Below are positions 43,533 to 51,191 of a stretch of DNA of 64,000 nt, piece by piece (position 1 is the stretch's first letter; every line of letters starts with the position of its first letter). This DNA comes from Anaerolineae bacterium. GTDB lineage: Bacteria; Chloroflexota; Anaerolineae; 4572-78; J111. The stretch lies in NCBI GenBank assembly GCA_023382535.1, contig JAHDWA010000032.1, positions 1-64,000 on the forward strand, read 5' to 3'. The position numbers and the translations under genes are program-made. Under the pieces are notes generated by a model. That model made no database searches, was not told the origin of the DNA, and saw only the letters and a list, made by a program, of their open reading frames with translations.

Positions 43533-43562
43533 TTGACAGAAATCGCCCAAACGCACTAATAT
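43533..43562 (+). promoter_or_regulatory. Promoter of the DHDPS-like lyase gene
   Basis: TTGACA (43533-43538) and TAATAT (43557-43562) are 18 bases apart, about 75 bases upstream of the ATG at 43638. No IclR-type site overlaps it, though site 2 lies 110 bases upstream. Confidence 0.6.
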
Positions 43563-43637
43563 TCCTCTCTACCCAACTCTTGAAATTTTCCTGGCGAGAG
43601 TAACCAATCCTATAACATCACTGAAAGGTATCTATTC

Positions 43638-44540
43638 ATGTCTAAAGCAACATTTACGGGCCTGATTCCTCCCCTGTTAACCCCCCTGCTGCCCGATGAT
43701 AAGATTGACCGGCAGAGCGTGCATCATTTGGTTGAGCATATTTTGGCCGGAGGAGGCAGCGGCGTCTTCGCTCTGGGCAGTTCCGGCGAAGGGCCATTTT
43801 TGAGCCTGGACCAGCGCCGTACCCTGGTGCAGGACGCGGCTGAAGCCCTCCAGCGGCGAGGGCAGCTATTGGTGGGTATTTCAGAATGTAGTGTTCGGCG
43901 AGTCCGTGAGGTTATGGCCGCCCTTGATCTACCCGGTGTGGACGCCTTTGTATTGACTCTGCCCTTCTACGGCCAATTTAGCCAGCCCGACATTCAGCGC
44001 GCTTTCTTCAAGGCGATAGCCGATGTATCTTCCCGGCCGCTGCTGCTCTACAATATCCCCCAGGCGGTACATGCGGTGATAGAACCGGAAACACTGGCCG
44101 AACTGAGCCAGCACCCGCGGATTGTGGGGGTCAAGGACAGTTACGGCGATGTGGAGCGGTTTCAGCGCCTGGTATGGTTAAGCCGGGAAACTGATTTGGC
44201 CATCTTACAAGGAGCTGAGGCGGTGGCCGGGCTGAGCCTGTTAGCCGGCGCGGATGGACTGGTCTGCGGGCTGGGTAATCTCGTACCGGCCTGGTTTACG
44301 GCCATGATCGAAGCTGCCCGCGCCAACCAGGCGGAGCAGGTCTCTGAGATCCAACAAAGGGTTGTGGCCCTGGGCCGGCTGCACACGGTTAACCACTGGT
44401 TAAGCTGTCTCAAAACAGCAGCCAGCCTGTTGGGCCTATGCCAGCCGCTGGTTTCGGCGCCTATGCCGATCCTGTCAGCAGATGAAGTGGCCCAGATTCG
44501 CGTCCTGCTGCAACAGCAAGGCCTGACTCCTATCCACTGA
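43638..44540 (+). CDS. Dihydrodipicolinate synthase-family lyase (probable keto-deoxy sugar acid aldolase/dehydratase)
   Basis: A 300-residue class I aldolase-type barrel with GSSGEGPFLSL, the catalytic tyrosine in LLYNIPQAV and the Schiff-base lysine in VGVKDSYGD. Unlike the family member at 1386, the tyrosine is kept. The YNIP/GVKDS combination and the position beside kdu/KDG genes suggest a 2-keto-3-deoxy-sugar-acid aldolase or a 5-keto-4-deoxyglucarate dehydratase-like enzyme rather than lysine synthesis. It is followed by two hairpins before the next promoter. Confidence 0.87.
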   Translation: MSKATFTGLIPPLLTPLLPDDKIDRQSVHHLVEHILAGGGSGVFALGSSGEGPFLSLDQRRTLVQDAAEALQRRGQLLVGISECSVRRVREVMAALDLPGVDAFVLTLPFYGQFSQPDIQRAFFKAIADVSSRPLLLYNIPQAVHAVIEPETLAELSQHPRIVGVKDSYGDVERFQRLVWLSRETDLAILQGAEAVAGLSLLAGADGLVCGLGNLVPAWFTAMIEAARANQAEQVSEIQQRVVALGRLHTVNHWLSCLKTAASLLGLCQPLVSAPMPILSADEVAQIRVLLQQQGLTPIH

Positions 44541-44592
44541 GTCTTACCCCTAAAGAAATTTGACGGCTAAATTCGGTAATGGTAGCGGCAAC

Positions 44593-44610
44593 CCTGGGGG
44601 TCGCCCCAGG
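44593..44610 (+). terminator. Possible hairpin behind the DHDPS-like gene
   Basis: CCTGGGG and CCCCAGG form a seven-pair stem with loop GTCG, 50 bases after the stop codon. No U-tract follows, so termination here is uncertain. Confidence 0.35.
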
Positions 44611-44668
44611 CGGGGGCAAGCCCGGCCGCCACAGTAGATCACCGGTTTTGAAAATTAAATCTCACAAG

Positions 44669-44701
44669 AGACCTGACAGGTCTCAGAAACCTGTCAGGTC
44701 T
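44669..44701. repeat. Long hairpin AGACCTGACAGGT in the 44541-44934 gap
   Basis: Perfect 13-base arms AGACCTGACAGGT and ACCTGTCAGGTCT flank a seven-base loop. A run of six T lies 14 bases after the stem, so it may terminate the DHDPS-like transcript. The arm layout AGACC...AGGT is shared with the hairpin at 29987. The 394-base gap also holds the promoter at 44725 and operators at 44763-44790; I see no gene in it. Confidence 0.65.
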
Positions 44702-44724
44702 GGTCTGCAGCAGTTTTTTAACCC

Positions 44725-44753
44725 TTGACAACTCTCTCCACTGGTGTTATAAT
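44725..44753 (+). promoter_or_regulatory. Consensus promoter of IclR regulator 2 and probably the kdu operon
   Basis: TTGACA (44725-44730) and TATAAT (44748-44753) are exactly 17 bases apart. The IclR-type operators start ten bases after the -10 box. The 5' untranslated region to the ATG at 44935 is about 175 bases. Confidence 0.87.
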
Positions 44754-44762
44754 GTTTACAAA

Positions 44763-44790
44763 ATGAACTATTAGTTCATTATATGAACCA
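44763..44790. promoter_or_regulatory. IclR-type operators, site 3 (overlapping pair)
   Basis: Alternating half-sites form ATGAACTA-T-TAGTTCAT (44763-44779) and TAGTTCA-TTATA-TGAACCA (44772-44790). The second matches site 2 except for one base in an arm. They cover the expected transcription start of the regulator 2 promoter. Confidence 0.8.
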
Positions 44791-44934
44791 TTCTACTGTA
44801 ACCTCTACTTTCTCCCAAATGTAACTCCCATTTTTGATGGTTATAGGTGGAATAAGCACACAGAGAGGTGGGTGTCTTCTTAGGGGCAATCGGCACACGG
44901 GAACCGATCATCTGCCCCTGAAGAATTTTCCATT

Positions 44935-45738
44935 ATGGCCTCAGCTCATACCAACCAAGAAGCAAATCTGATTCATACAGTCCTCAAGGCTATTGATGTG
45001 TTGGAGTGTCTCACCGTAGCTGACCGACCTTTGTCGGCGCCTGAGGTGGGCCGCCGCTGTAAAATGTCACGCCCCACGGCCTACCGTCTCCTCGTTACGC
45101 TGGCCCACCGGGGTTATGTCAGCGGCACCGAAGACGGCTGCTACCGGCTCGGCAATCGCGTTTTAAGCCTGGGACACAGCCTGCTGAATTCCCTCGATCT
45201 GCTTGAACTCAGCAAGCCAATTTTGCGCGAACTGAGCCAGACCTCCCATGAAACCGCCCACCTGGCCCTCCTGGATGGGGGGGAGATTCTCTATGTTGAC
45301 AAAGTGGAAAGCTCTCAATCGGTGCGGCTGCACTCGACGATCGGCGCTCGAAACCTCCTTCACTGCACTGCCATGGGTAAAGCCTTACTCGCTTTTTTGC
45401 CTCAAGAAGAGCAAGCAAGGCTGCTTGAACGGATGGCCTTCCCCCAGCGCACCGCCCACACTATCACCGACCGCGCCGACTTAGTCAAGCACCTTAAGGT
45501 CATTCGGGCGCAGGGATTTGCCGTTGACGATGTCGAGAATGAGGACGGGGTTCGCTGCGTGGGCGCGCCTATTTTTGATCATACCGGCCATGCCTTTGCT
45601 GCTCTCAGCATTTCAGGACCGGCTTACCGGCTCTCGGTACCCCGACTTTTAGAACTCGCGCCGCTGGCAATGAAAGCAGCCAGAGCTGTTTCCGCTAAAT
45701 TGGGCTATGTGCCCGCGGCAGAAGCTGACCCCCTTTAG
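44935..45738 (+). CDS. IclR-family transcriptional regulator 2 (KdgR-like role)
   Basis: A 267-residue regulator closely related to the one at 36042: the DNA-binding part has [35 protein letters not shown] and HRGYVSGTEDG, and the effector domain has GARNLLHCTAMGKALLAFL and ISGPAYRLS. The recognition helix ([11 protein letters not shown] versus [11 protein letters not shown]) is almost unchanged, so both probably bind the same TAGTTCA-type operator. It is first in a plus-strand series followed by kduI, kduD, KDG kinase and KDPG aldolase. By context it should respond to KDG or a related uronate breakdown product. Confidence 0.9.
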   Translation: MASAHTNQEANLIHTVLKAIDVLECLTVADRPLSAPEVGRRCKMSRPTAYRLLVTLAHRGYVSGTEDGCYRLGNRVLSLGHSLLNSLDLLELSKPILRELSQTSHETAHLALLDGGEILYVDKVESSQSVRLHSTIGARNLLHCTAMGKALLAFLPQEEQARLLERMAFPQRTAHTITDRADLVKHLKVIRAQGFAVDDVENEDGVRCVGAPIFDHTGHAFAALSISGPAYRLSVPRLLELAPLAMKAARAVSAKLGYVPAAEADPL

Positions 45739-45792
45739 AGTGCGAATCGTAACAGAAATCAAGAGATAACTTTCCAATACAAGGAGGTATTT

Positions 45793-46623
45793 ATGGAGAC
45801 ACGCTACGCGCCTGATCCGGTGCGATTTGAACGAATGAACACCGCCGAGATCAGGCAACATTTTTTGATAGACGATTTGTTTGCGCCGGGCCAGGTTAAA
45901 CTGGTCTACTGGCATACGGACCGCATGATCATCGGCTCCGTCACGCCGACCACTGCTCCCCTGGCCCTGGAGGCCGGTCAAGAATTAAGGGCCAACTACT
46001 TCGCCGAACGCCGCGAGCTCGGCGTCATTAATCTCGGCGGCGAGGGGCAAATCAGGGTTGACGACGCCACTTACAGCTTGGCCAAAAAGGACACCTTATA
46101 CATCGGACGGGGCAGCCGGGAGATCGAGTTTAGCAGCCAGGCTGCGGCTAACCCGGCCCGGTTCTACCTGGTCAGTCTGCCCGCCCACCAGGTATATCCG
46201 ACCCAACTGGCGAAAGCAGAGGCCGTCGAAGCAGCCGCCCTGGGCAGCCAGGCCGAGGCCAACCGGCGCAACCTCTACAAGGTCATTCATCCCGAAGGCG
46301 TCCAGAGCTGCCAACTGGTGATGGGCTTTACCGAGTTAGCCGAAGGAAGCATCTGGAACACGATGCCGGCCCACACCCATGAACGCCGCTCTGAAGTTTA
46401 CCTCTACTTTGACCTGGCCCCCGACGCCGTGGTCTTTCACCTGCTGGGCCAGCCTGCCGAAACCCGGCACATTGTCGTCAGAAGCGGCCAGGCCGCTCTT
46501 TCACCCAGTTGGTCCATCCATTCCGGCGCGGGCACCAGGAATTACACCTTTGTCTGGGCAATGGGCGGCGAGAACCAGGCTTTCAGTGACATGGATGGCG
46601 TTAAAATGGAAGCACTCCGATGA
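45793..46623 (+). CDS. kduI: 5-dehydro-4-deoxy-D-glucuronate isomerase (KduI)
   Basis: A 276-residue cupin isomerase that converts 5-keto-4-deoxyuronate, made from unsaturated uronates, to 2,5-diketo-3-deoxygluconate. The zinc motif region is present as PAHTHERRSEVYLYFDL, and SWSIHSGAGTRNYTFVWAMGGEN matches the family's C-terminal block. Length and ends fit KduI. An AAGGAGG site precedes the ATG, and its stop overlaps the kduD start (ATGA). Together with kduD it shows that oligo-uronides such as pectin or glycosaminoglycan fragments are degraded. Confidence 0.95.
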   Translation: METRYAPDPVRFERMNTAEIRQHFLIDDLFAPGQVKLVYWHTDRMIIGSVTPTTAPLALEAGQELRANYFAERRELGVINLGGEGQIRVDDATYSLAKKDTLYIGRGSREIEFSSQAAANPARFYLVSLPAHQVYPTQLAKAEAVEAAALGSQAEANRRNLYKVIHPEGVQSCQLVMGFTELAEGSIWNTMPAHTHERRSEVYLYFDLAPDAVVFHLLGQPAETRHIVVRSGQAALSPSWSIHSGAGTRNYTFVWAMGGENQAFSDMDGVKMEALR

Positions 46624-47387
46624 TCCTGGATCAATTCAAACTCGATGGCAAAATGGCCCTGGTGACAGGCTGCAAACGCGGTTTAGGGCAGGCCATGGCC
46701 TGCGCCCTGGCCGAGGCCGGGGCAGACATTATTGGCGTCAGCGCTACGCTGGAACCTTCCGGCAGCGAGGTTGAGCAAAAAGTCACCGCTCTGGGCCGCC
46801 GCTTTAAGGGCTACACCTGCGATTTTGGCGACCGCCAGGCTTTGTATAACTTCATCAAACAGGTCAAAAGCGATTTTTCCCGGATTGACATCCTGGTCAA
46901 CAACGCCGGCATGATCCTGCGCCGGCCGGCAGTCGAGCACCCGGATGAATATTGGGATCAGGTCATTAATGTCAATTTGAGCGCCCAATTTATCCTGAGC
47001 CGGGAATTTGGCCGGGAGATGGTCGAACGAGGGCAGGGCAAGATCATTTTTGTGGCTTCCCTGTTGACCTTCCAGGGCGGTATTTTCGTACCCGGTTATG
47101 CCGCCAGCAAAGCCGGGGTCGGCCAACTGACGAAAGCCCTGGCTAACGAGTGGGCCAGCAAGGGGGTTAACGTGAATGCCATTGTGCCCGGCTACATGGC
47201 CACCGACAATACTGCTGCGCTCCGCGCCGACGAGCAGCGTAACCGGGCCATTCTGGAACGGATTCCGGCCGGGCGCTGGGGCCAGCCTGACGACATGCAA
47301 GGAGCCGTAGTCTTTTTAAGCTCCAGCGCCTCAGACTACGTGCATGGCGCGCTGCTGCTGGTTGATGGCGGCTGGATGGGCCGCTGA
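46620..47387 (+). CDS. kduD: 2-dehydro-3-deoxy-D-gluconate 5-dehydrogenase (KduD)
   Basis: A 255-residue short-chain dehydrogenase that reduces 2,5-diketo-3-deoxygluconate to 2-keto-3-deoxygluconate (KDG). Seen are the cofactor loop TGCKRGLGQ, NNAG, the catalytic Ser in VASLLTFQGG, YAASKAG (Tyr-Lys pair) and the KduD-like PGYMATDNTAALR segment. Its ATG overlaps the kduI stop. It is followed by a 177-base gap with an imperfect inverted repeat before the kinase gene. Confidence 0.94.
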   Translation: MILDQFKLDGKMALVTGCKRGLGQAMACALAEAGADIIGVSATLEPSGSEVEQKVTALGRRFKGYTCDFGDRQALYNFIKQVKSDFSRIDILVNNAGMILRRPAVEHPDEYWDQVINVNLSAQFILSREFGREMVERGQGKIIFVASLLTFQGGIFVPGYAASKAGVGQLTKALANEWASKGVNVNAIVPGYMATDNTAALRADEQRNRAILERIPAGRWGQPDDMQGAVVFLSSSASDYVHGALLLVDGGWMGR

Positions 47388-47434
47388 GGGCGGGGCCGGT
47401 CCTGGCATGGCCAGCCCCGAAGTTAGAAATATTT

Positions 47435-47542
47435 AATTTACGATTTCAGATTGACGATTTGCGATTAAGCTGGCTAAACTCATGCCTCGTCGTCCTAAAG
47501 GATACCCTTGCGGTATAAATCCAAAATCCAAAATCGTAAATC
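47435..47542. repeat. Imperfect inverted repeat inside the kdu operon
   Basis: Arms 47435-47460 and 47517-47542 match in 20 of 26 paired positions (shared core ATTTACGATTT) and enclose 56 bases. The element fills the gap between kduD and the kinase gene. It looks like a small non-coding insertion of the MITE or palindromic-repeat type. Confidence 0.55.
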
Positions 47543-47564
47543 GTCTAATCATGAGGTTTCAAGG

Positions 47565-48602
47565 ATGAAAAAGAAAATCGTTACCTTTGGTGAAATTATG
47601 ATGCGGCTGTCGCCGCCCGGTTTTTTGCGCTTTAGCCAGGCCTCCACCTTTGACATAATTTATGGCGGCGGCGAAGCCAATGTGGCGGTCTCGCTGGCCA
47701 ATTTTGGCGAGCCGGTAGATTATGTAACCCGCCTGCCCAAAAATGACCTGGGCGACGCCTGTGTTCAGTTTCTGCGCCGGTACGGGCTGGGGGTTGACCA
47801 GATCGTGCGCGGCGGCGAGCGGCTGGGCATCTACTTTCTGGAGATGGGGGCGGTCCAGCGCGGCAGTAAAGTTGTTTATGACCGCAGCCAGTCGGCCATT
47901 GCCACTATCGAGCGCGGGATGGTTGATTGGGAGCGGGTCTTTGCCGGGGCCGACTGGTTCCACTGGACCGGCATCACCCCGGCCATTTCCGCCGGCACCG
48001 CCGACGTCTGCCTGGAAGCGATTCAGGCGGCCAAACGGCTGGGTCTAACCGTGTCGTGCGACCTGAATTATCGCAAAAACCTGTGGAAGTGGGGCAAAAA
48101 AGCCGGCGAGGTCATGCCCGAACTGGTCAGCCACTGCGATATTGCCATTGGCAATGAAGAGGACGCCGACAAGGTTTTTGGCATCAAAGCGCCCGAAACT
48201 GACGTGACCAGCGGCCAGGTTGAGGCCGACAAGTACCGCCATGTTTGCGCCGGCCTGACCGAACGCTTCCCCACGCTGAAAACCATTGCCATCACCCTGC
48301 GCGGCTCCATCTCTGCCAACCACAACACCTGGTCAGGCGTGTTGTGGCAGCAGGGCAACTTTTATGTCGCGCCCACCTTCAACATCACCGATATCGTAGA
48401 CCGGGTGGGCGGCGGCGATGCTTTTGCTGCCGGATTGATTTACAGCCTGCGGACCTACCCGGGCGACTTTCAAAAGGCGCTCAACTTTGCCGTTGCCGCC
48501 TCTTGTCTCAAACACTCCATCTTTGGCGACTTCAACCTGGTCACGGTTGATGAAGTGGAAAAACTGATGTCCGGCGATGCTTCGGGGCGGGTGTCGCGAT
48601 AG
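47565..48602 (+). CDS. kdgK: 2-keto-3-deoxygluconate kinase-like PfkB sugar kinase
   Basis: A 345-residue ribokinase-fold kinase: N-terminal KIVTFGEIMMRLSPPG, substrate loop GGGEANVAVSLANFG, and C-terminal anion-hole motif DRVGGGDAFAAGL with the catalytic Asp. The order kduI-kduD-kinase-aldolase identifies the substrate as KDG, phosphorylated to KDPG. The start is ATG 47565 after GAGGT; 19 additional in-frame codons upstream lie in the repeat element and are not used. Confidence 0.9.
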   Translation: MKKKIVTFGEIMMRLSPPGFLRFSQASTFDIIYGGGEANVAVSLANFGEPVDYVTRLPKNDLGDACVQFLRRYGLGVDQIVRGGERLGIYFLEMGAVQRGSKVVYDRSQSAIATIERGMVDWERVFAGADWFHWTGITPAISAGTADVCLEAIQAAKRLGLTVSCDLNYRKNLWKWGKKAGEVMPELVSHCDIAIGNEEDADKVFGIKAPETDVTSGQVEADKYRHVCAGLTERFPTLKTIAITLRGSISANHNTWSGVLWQQGNFYVAPTFNITDIVDRVGGGDAFAAGLIYSLRTYPGDFQKALNFAVAASCLKHSIFGDFNLVTVDEVEKLMSGDASGRVSR

Positions 48603-48632
48603 AGATTTATAGCTTAGAAAAGGATAACGACA

Positions 48633-49304
48633 ATGGCTCGTTTTACCAGACTTGACGTACTCAATACCATGCTTGACTTGGGGTTGATCCCGGTGTTTTA
48701 TCAAAAAGATGTCGAAGTGGCCAAGCAAATCGTCGCGGCCTGCGCTGCCGGCGGAGCGCGGGTCATCGAGTTCACCAATCGGGGCGACTTTGCTTACCAT
48801 GTGTTTACCGAGCTGTCGCGCCACTTTGCCCAAACCGATCCGCAGGTTATTTTGGGCGTCGGTTCCATCGTAGATGCGCCGACGGCGGCCATGTATATTG
48901 CCAGCGGAGCTAACTTTGTCGTCGGCCCGATACTGAATGCCGAGGTGGCCCGGCTATGCAACCGGCGCAAGATTGCTTATTCGCCCGGCTGCGGCAGCGC
49001 CTCGGAAATTGCCGAGGCGGAGGAGTTGGGGGTCGAGATTGTCAAAGTGTTTCCCGGCAGTTCGGTCGGCGGCCCAGGTTTTGTTAAAGCCGTCCTTGGA
49101 CCCTGCCCCTGGACGCGGATTATGCCGACCGGCGGCGTTGAGGCGACCAGGGAAAGCATCGGCGCCTGGTTCAAAGCCGGGGTAGCCTGTGTCGGGATGG
49201 GGTCCAATCTGATTACAAAAGAGGCCGTCGCCACGGGTGATTTTGAGGCGATCAGCCGGAACGTGGCCCAGGCGCTGGCCTGGATTAAAGAAGTGCGAGG
49301 GTAA
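48633..49304 (+). CDS. eda: 2-keto-3-deoxy-6-phosphogluconate aldolase (Eda)
   Basis: A 223-residue class I aldolase that splits KDPG into pyruvate and glyceraldehyde 3-phosphate. Key parts are RVIEFTNRGDF (catalytic Glu region), GVGSIVDAPTA, FVVGPILNAEV, SPGCGSASEI, VKVFPGSSVGGPGF (Schiff-base Lys) and MPTGGVEAT. It lies 30 bases after the kinase gene with an AAGGATAACG site and completes the uronate-to-pyruvate route. Confidence 0.93.
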   Translation: MARFTRLDVLNTMLDLGLIPVFYQKDVEVAKQIVAACAAGGARVIEFTNRGDFAYHVFTELSRHFAQTDPQVILGVGSIVDAPTAAMYIASGANFVVGPILNAEVARLCNRRKIAYSPGCGSASEIAEAEELGVEIVKVFPGSSVGGPGFVKAVLGPCPWTRIMPTGGVEATRESIGAWFKAGVACVGMGSNLITKEAVATGDFEAISRNVAQALAWIKEVRG

Positions 49305-49309
49305 CTCTG

Positions 49310-50128
49310 ATGAACGGACAGGAACTTTCGACAGCGCTGAGGAGCGGCCAGCGAGTTTACGGCACGGCTGTTCTCTCTACCTCGGCACGCTGGCCCAGGG
49401 TGGTGCAAAAACTCGGCCTGGATTTTGTTTTTATTGATACGGAACACACGCCCATTGACCGGGAAAAACTGGCCTGGATGTGCCAGACCTATGATGCCCT
49501 GGGCCTGGCCCCGCTTGTGCGCATCCCCGAACCCGATCCGTACCAGGCTTGCGTGGTCCTGGATGGCGGAGCCAAGGGCGTGATTGCTCCTTATGTTGAA
49601 ACCGTGCAAGAGGTGCAGGCGCTGCGCGGGGCGGTCAAACTGAGGCCGCTCAAGGGCCGGCGGCTGCGCCAGGCCCTGACCGGTGAGGCGGACCTGCCTG
49701 CCGACCTGGCCGCTTATCTGGACCGCTGGAATACCGGCAACGTGCTGATCATCAACATTGAAAGCCGGCCGGCCCTGGAGGCGCTCGACGACATTCTGGC
49801 CGTACCCCAACTCGACGCCGTGCTGATTGGCCCGCACGACCTCTCCATCAGTCTGGGCCTGCCGGAACAGTATCACCAGCCGCTTTTTGATGAAACGATC
49901 AAAACAATCATCCGCAAAGCCCGCCAGCATGAGGTGGGGGTAGGGATTCACTTTTCAACCGGGCGCGACCAGGAAATCGAGTGGGCCAAAGCAGGCGCTA
50001 ACTTCATCGTCCACAGCAGTGATCTGACCCTCTTTAGCCAGGCGCTGGCCGCCGATTTGACGGTCATGAAAGAAGCCCTGGGCGCTGCCAGTTTGCCCGG
50101 TGGTCAGCACGGCGAGGACATCATCTAA
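49310..50128 (+). CDS. HpcH/HpaI-family class II aldolase
   Basis: A 272-residue metal-dependent aldolase. DFVFIDTEHTPID, LVRIPEPDP, KGVIAPYVET (metal Glu) and LIGPHDLSISLG are family blocks. Relatives cleave 2-keto-3-deoxy sugar acids such as 2-keto-3-deoxyglucarate (GarL) or -rhamnonate. It starts five bases after the KDPG aldolase stop, so it is in the same operon. It may act on a second 2-keto-3-deoxy acid, such as one derived from rhamnose in pectin (inference). Confidence 0.88.
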   Translation: MNGQELSTALRSGQRVYGTAVLSTSARWPRVVQKLGLDFVFIDTEHTPIDREKLAWMCQTYDALGLAPLVRIPEPDPYQACVVLDGGAKGVIAPYVETVQEVQALRGAVKLRPLKGRRLRQALTGEADLPADLAAYLDRWNTGNVLIINIESRPALEALDDILAVPQLDAVLIGPHDLSISLGLPEQYHQPLFDETIKTIIRKARQHEVGVGIHFSTGRDQEIEWAKAGANFIVHSSDLTLFSQALAADLTVMKEALGAASLPGGQHGEDII

Positions 50129-50177
50129 ACCAGCCCAAGATTATGGCTGTCACTACCCAAGCGGCCAGAGGAAGCAA

Positions 50178-51149
50178 ATGAAACCAAAAGTATGGCTTGA
50201 CTTAAAGCTCGTGCCGGAGGCATTGACCTCCTTAACCTCGGCGGCCGAGGTTATCACGCCGGGCACGCTGGATAATCTGCCGGGTGCGGTGGCCGTGATC
50301 ATAGGCGTAGAGAACAAGGCCGACGGAGCCTTTATGGACCGGGCCGGGCCATCTTTGCAGGTGATTGCCCGGCATGGGATCGGCGTGGACAATGTTGACA
50401 TCCCGGCGGCCACCGCGCGCGGTATCCTGGTGGCCAACACCCCCGACGGGCCAACCGAGTCCACCGCCGAACACACGATCGCTTTGTTATTAGCCCTGGC
50501 TAAACGGGTCGTCGCCGGTGATAAGAGCTTGCGGGGAGCTGGCATTCCTCGCGCGCATCTGATGGGCACCGAGGTCCGGGGCCGGATACTGGGGGTGATT
50601 GGCGTCGGGCGCATTGGGCGGCGGGTGGCCGAAATTTGCGCGCTGGGCTTAAAGATGCGCGTACTTGCCTACAACCCCGATTTCGCCGATTGGAGCCCCC
50701 TCACGGCGATGGGCGTGGAGCCGGTGGACCACCTGGATATACTGCTCTCCCAGGCCGATTTTGTCACCCTGCATGCTTCGCTCACCCCGCAGACACACCA
50801 TCTGCTCGGCGAGCGCGAGCTGCGGCTGATGAAGGCCACGGCTTACCTGGTCAATGCCAGCCGTGGCCCCTTGATTGACGAGGCCGCCCTGGCGCGCGTT
50901 CTGGCCGAGGGTCATTTGGCCGGCGCAGCGCTGGATGTTTTTGATCCCGAACCGCCGCTGCCGACCAATCCCCTCCTCCAGATGACAAATGTCGTCGTCA
51001 CTCCCCACATTTCTTCCTATACCGACCTGGGTTATCTGGCGATGGGCCAAGGGGCTGTCGAGCAGGTGCTGCAAGTCCTGCGGGGCGAACGCCCCAAGAA
51101 CCTGTTAAACCCGGAAGCCTGGCCAGGCCGGGTCGAGACGGCAGGTTGA
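50178..51149 (+). CDS. D-2-hydroxyacid dehydrogenase (SerA-like)
   Basis: A 323-residue NAD-dependent dehydrogenase: the catalytic domain segment VIARHGIGVDNVDIPAA, nucleotide loop GVIGVGRIGRRVAE, LVNASRGPLIDEAAL (catalytic Arg) and VTPHISSYTDLG (catalytic His). It lacks the ACT domain of biosynthetic SerA. The start is ATG 50178 after AGAGGAAG; longer in-frame codons overlap the aldolase gene. Within this operon it probably reduces a 2-keto acid such as hydroxypyruvate or tartronate semialdehyde (inference). Confidence 0.88.
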   Translation: MKPKVWLDLKLVPEALTSLTSAAEVITPGTLDNLPGAVAVIIGVENKADGAFMDRAGPSLQVIARHGIGVDNVDIPAATARGILVANTPDGPTESTAEHTIALLLALAKRVVAGDKSLRGAGIPRAHLMGTEVRGRILGVIGVGRIGRRVAEICALGLKMRVLAYNPDFADWSPLTAMGVEPVDHLDILLSQADFVTLHASLTPQTHHLLGERELRLMKATAYLVNASRGPLIDEAALARVLAEGHLAGAALDVFDPEPPLPTNPLLQMTNVVVTPHISSYTDLGYLAMGQGAVEQVLQVLRGERPKNLLNPEAWPGRVETAG

Positions 51150-51191
51150 ACCTCTTCGAATTTGAAAATCAAGCTTCACAAGGAGCCGACG

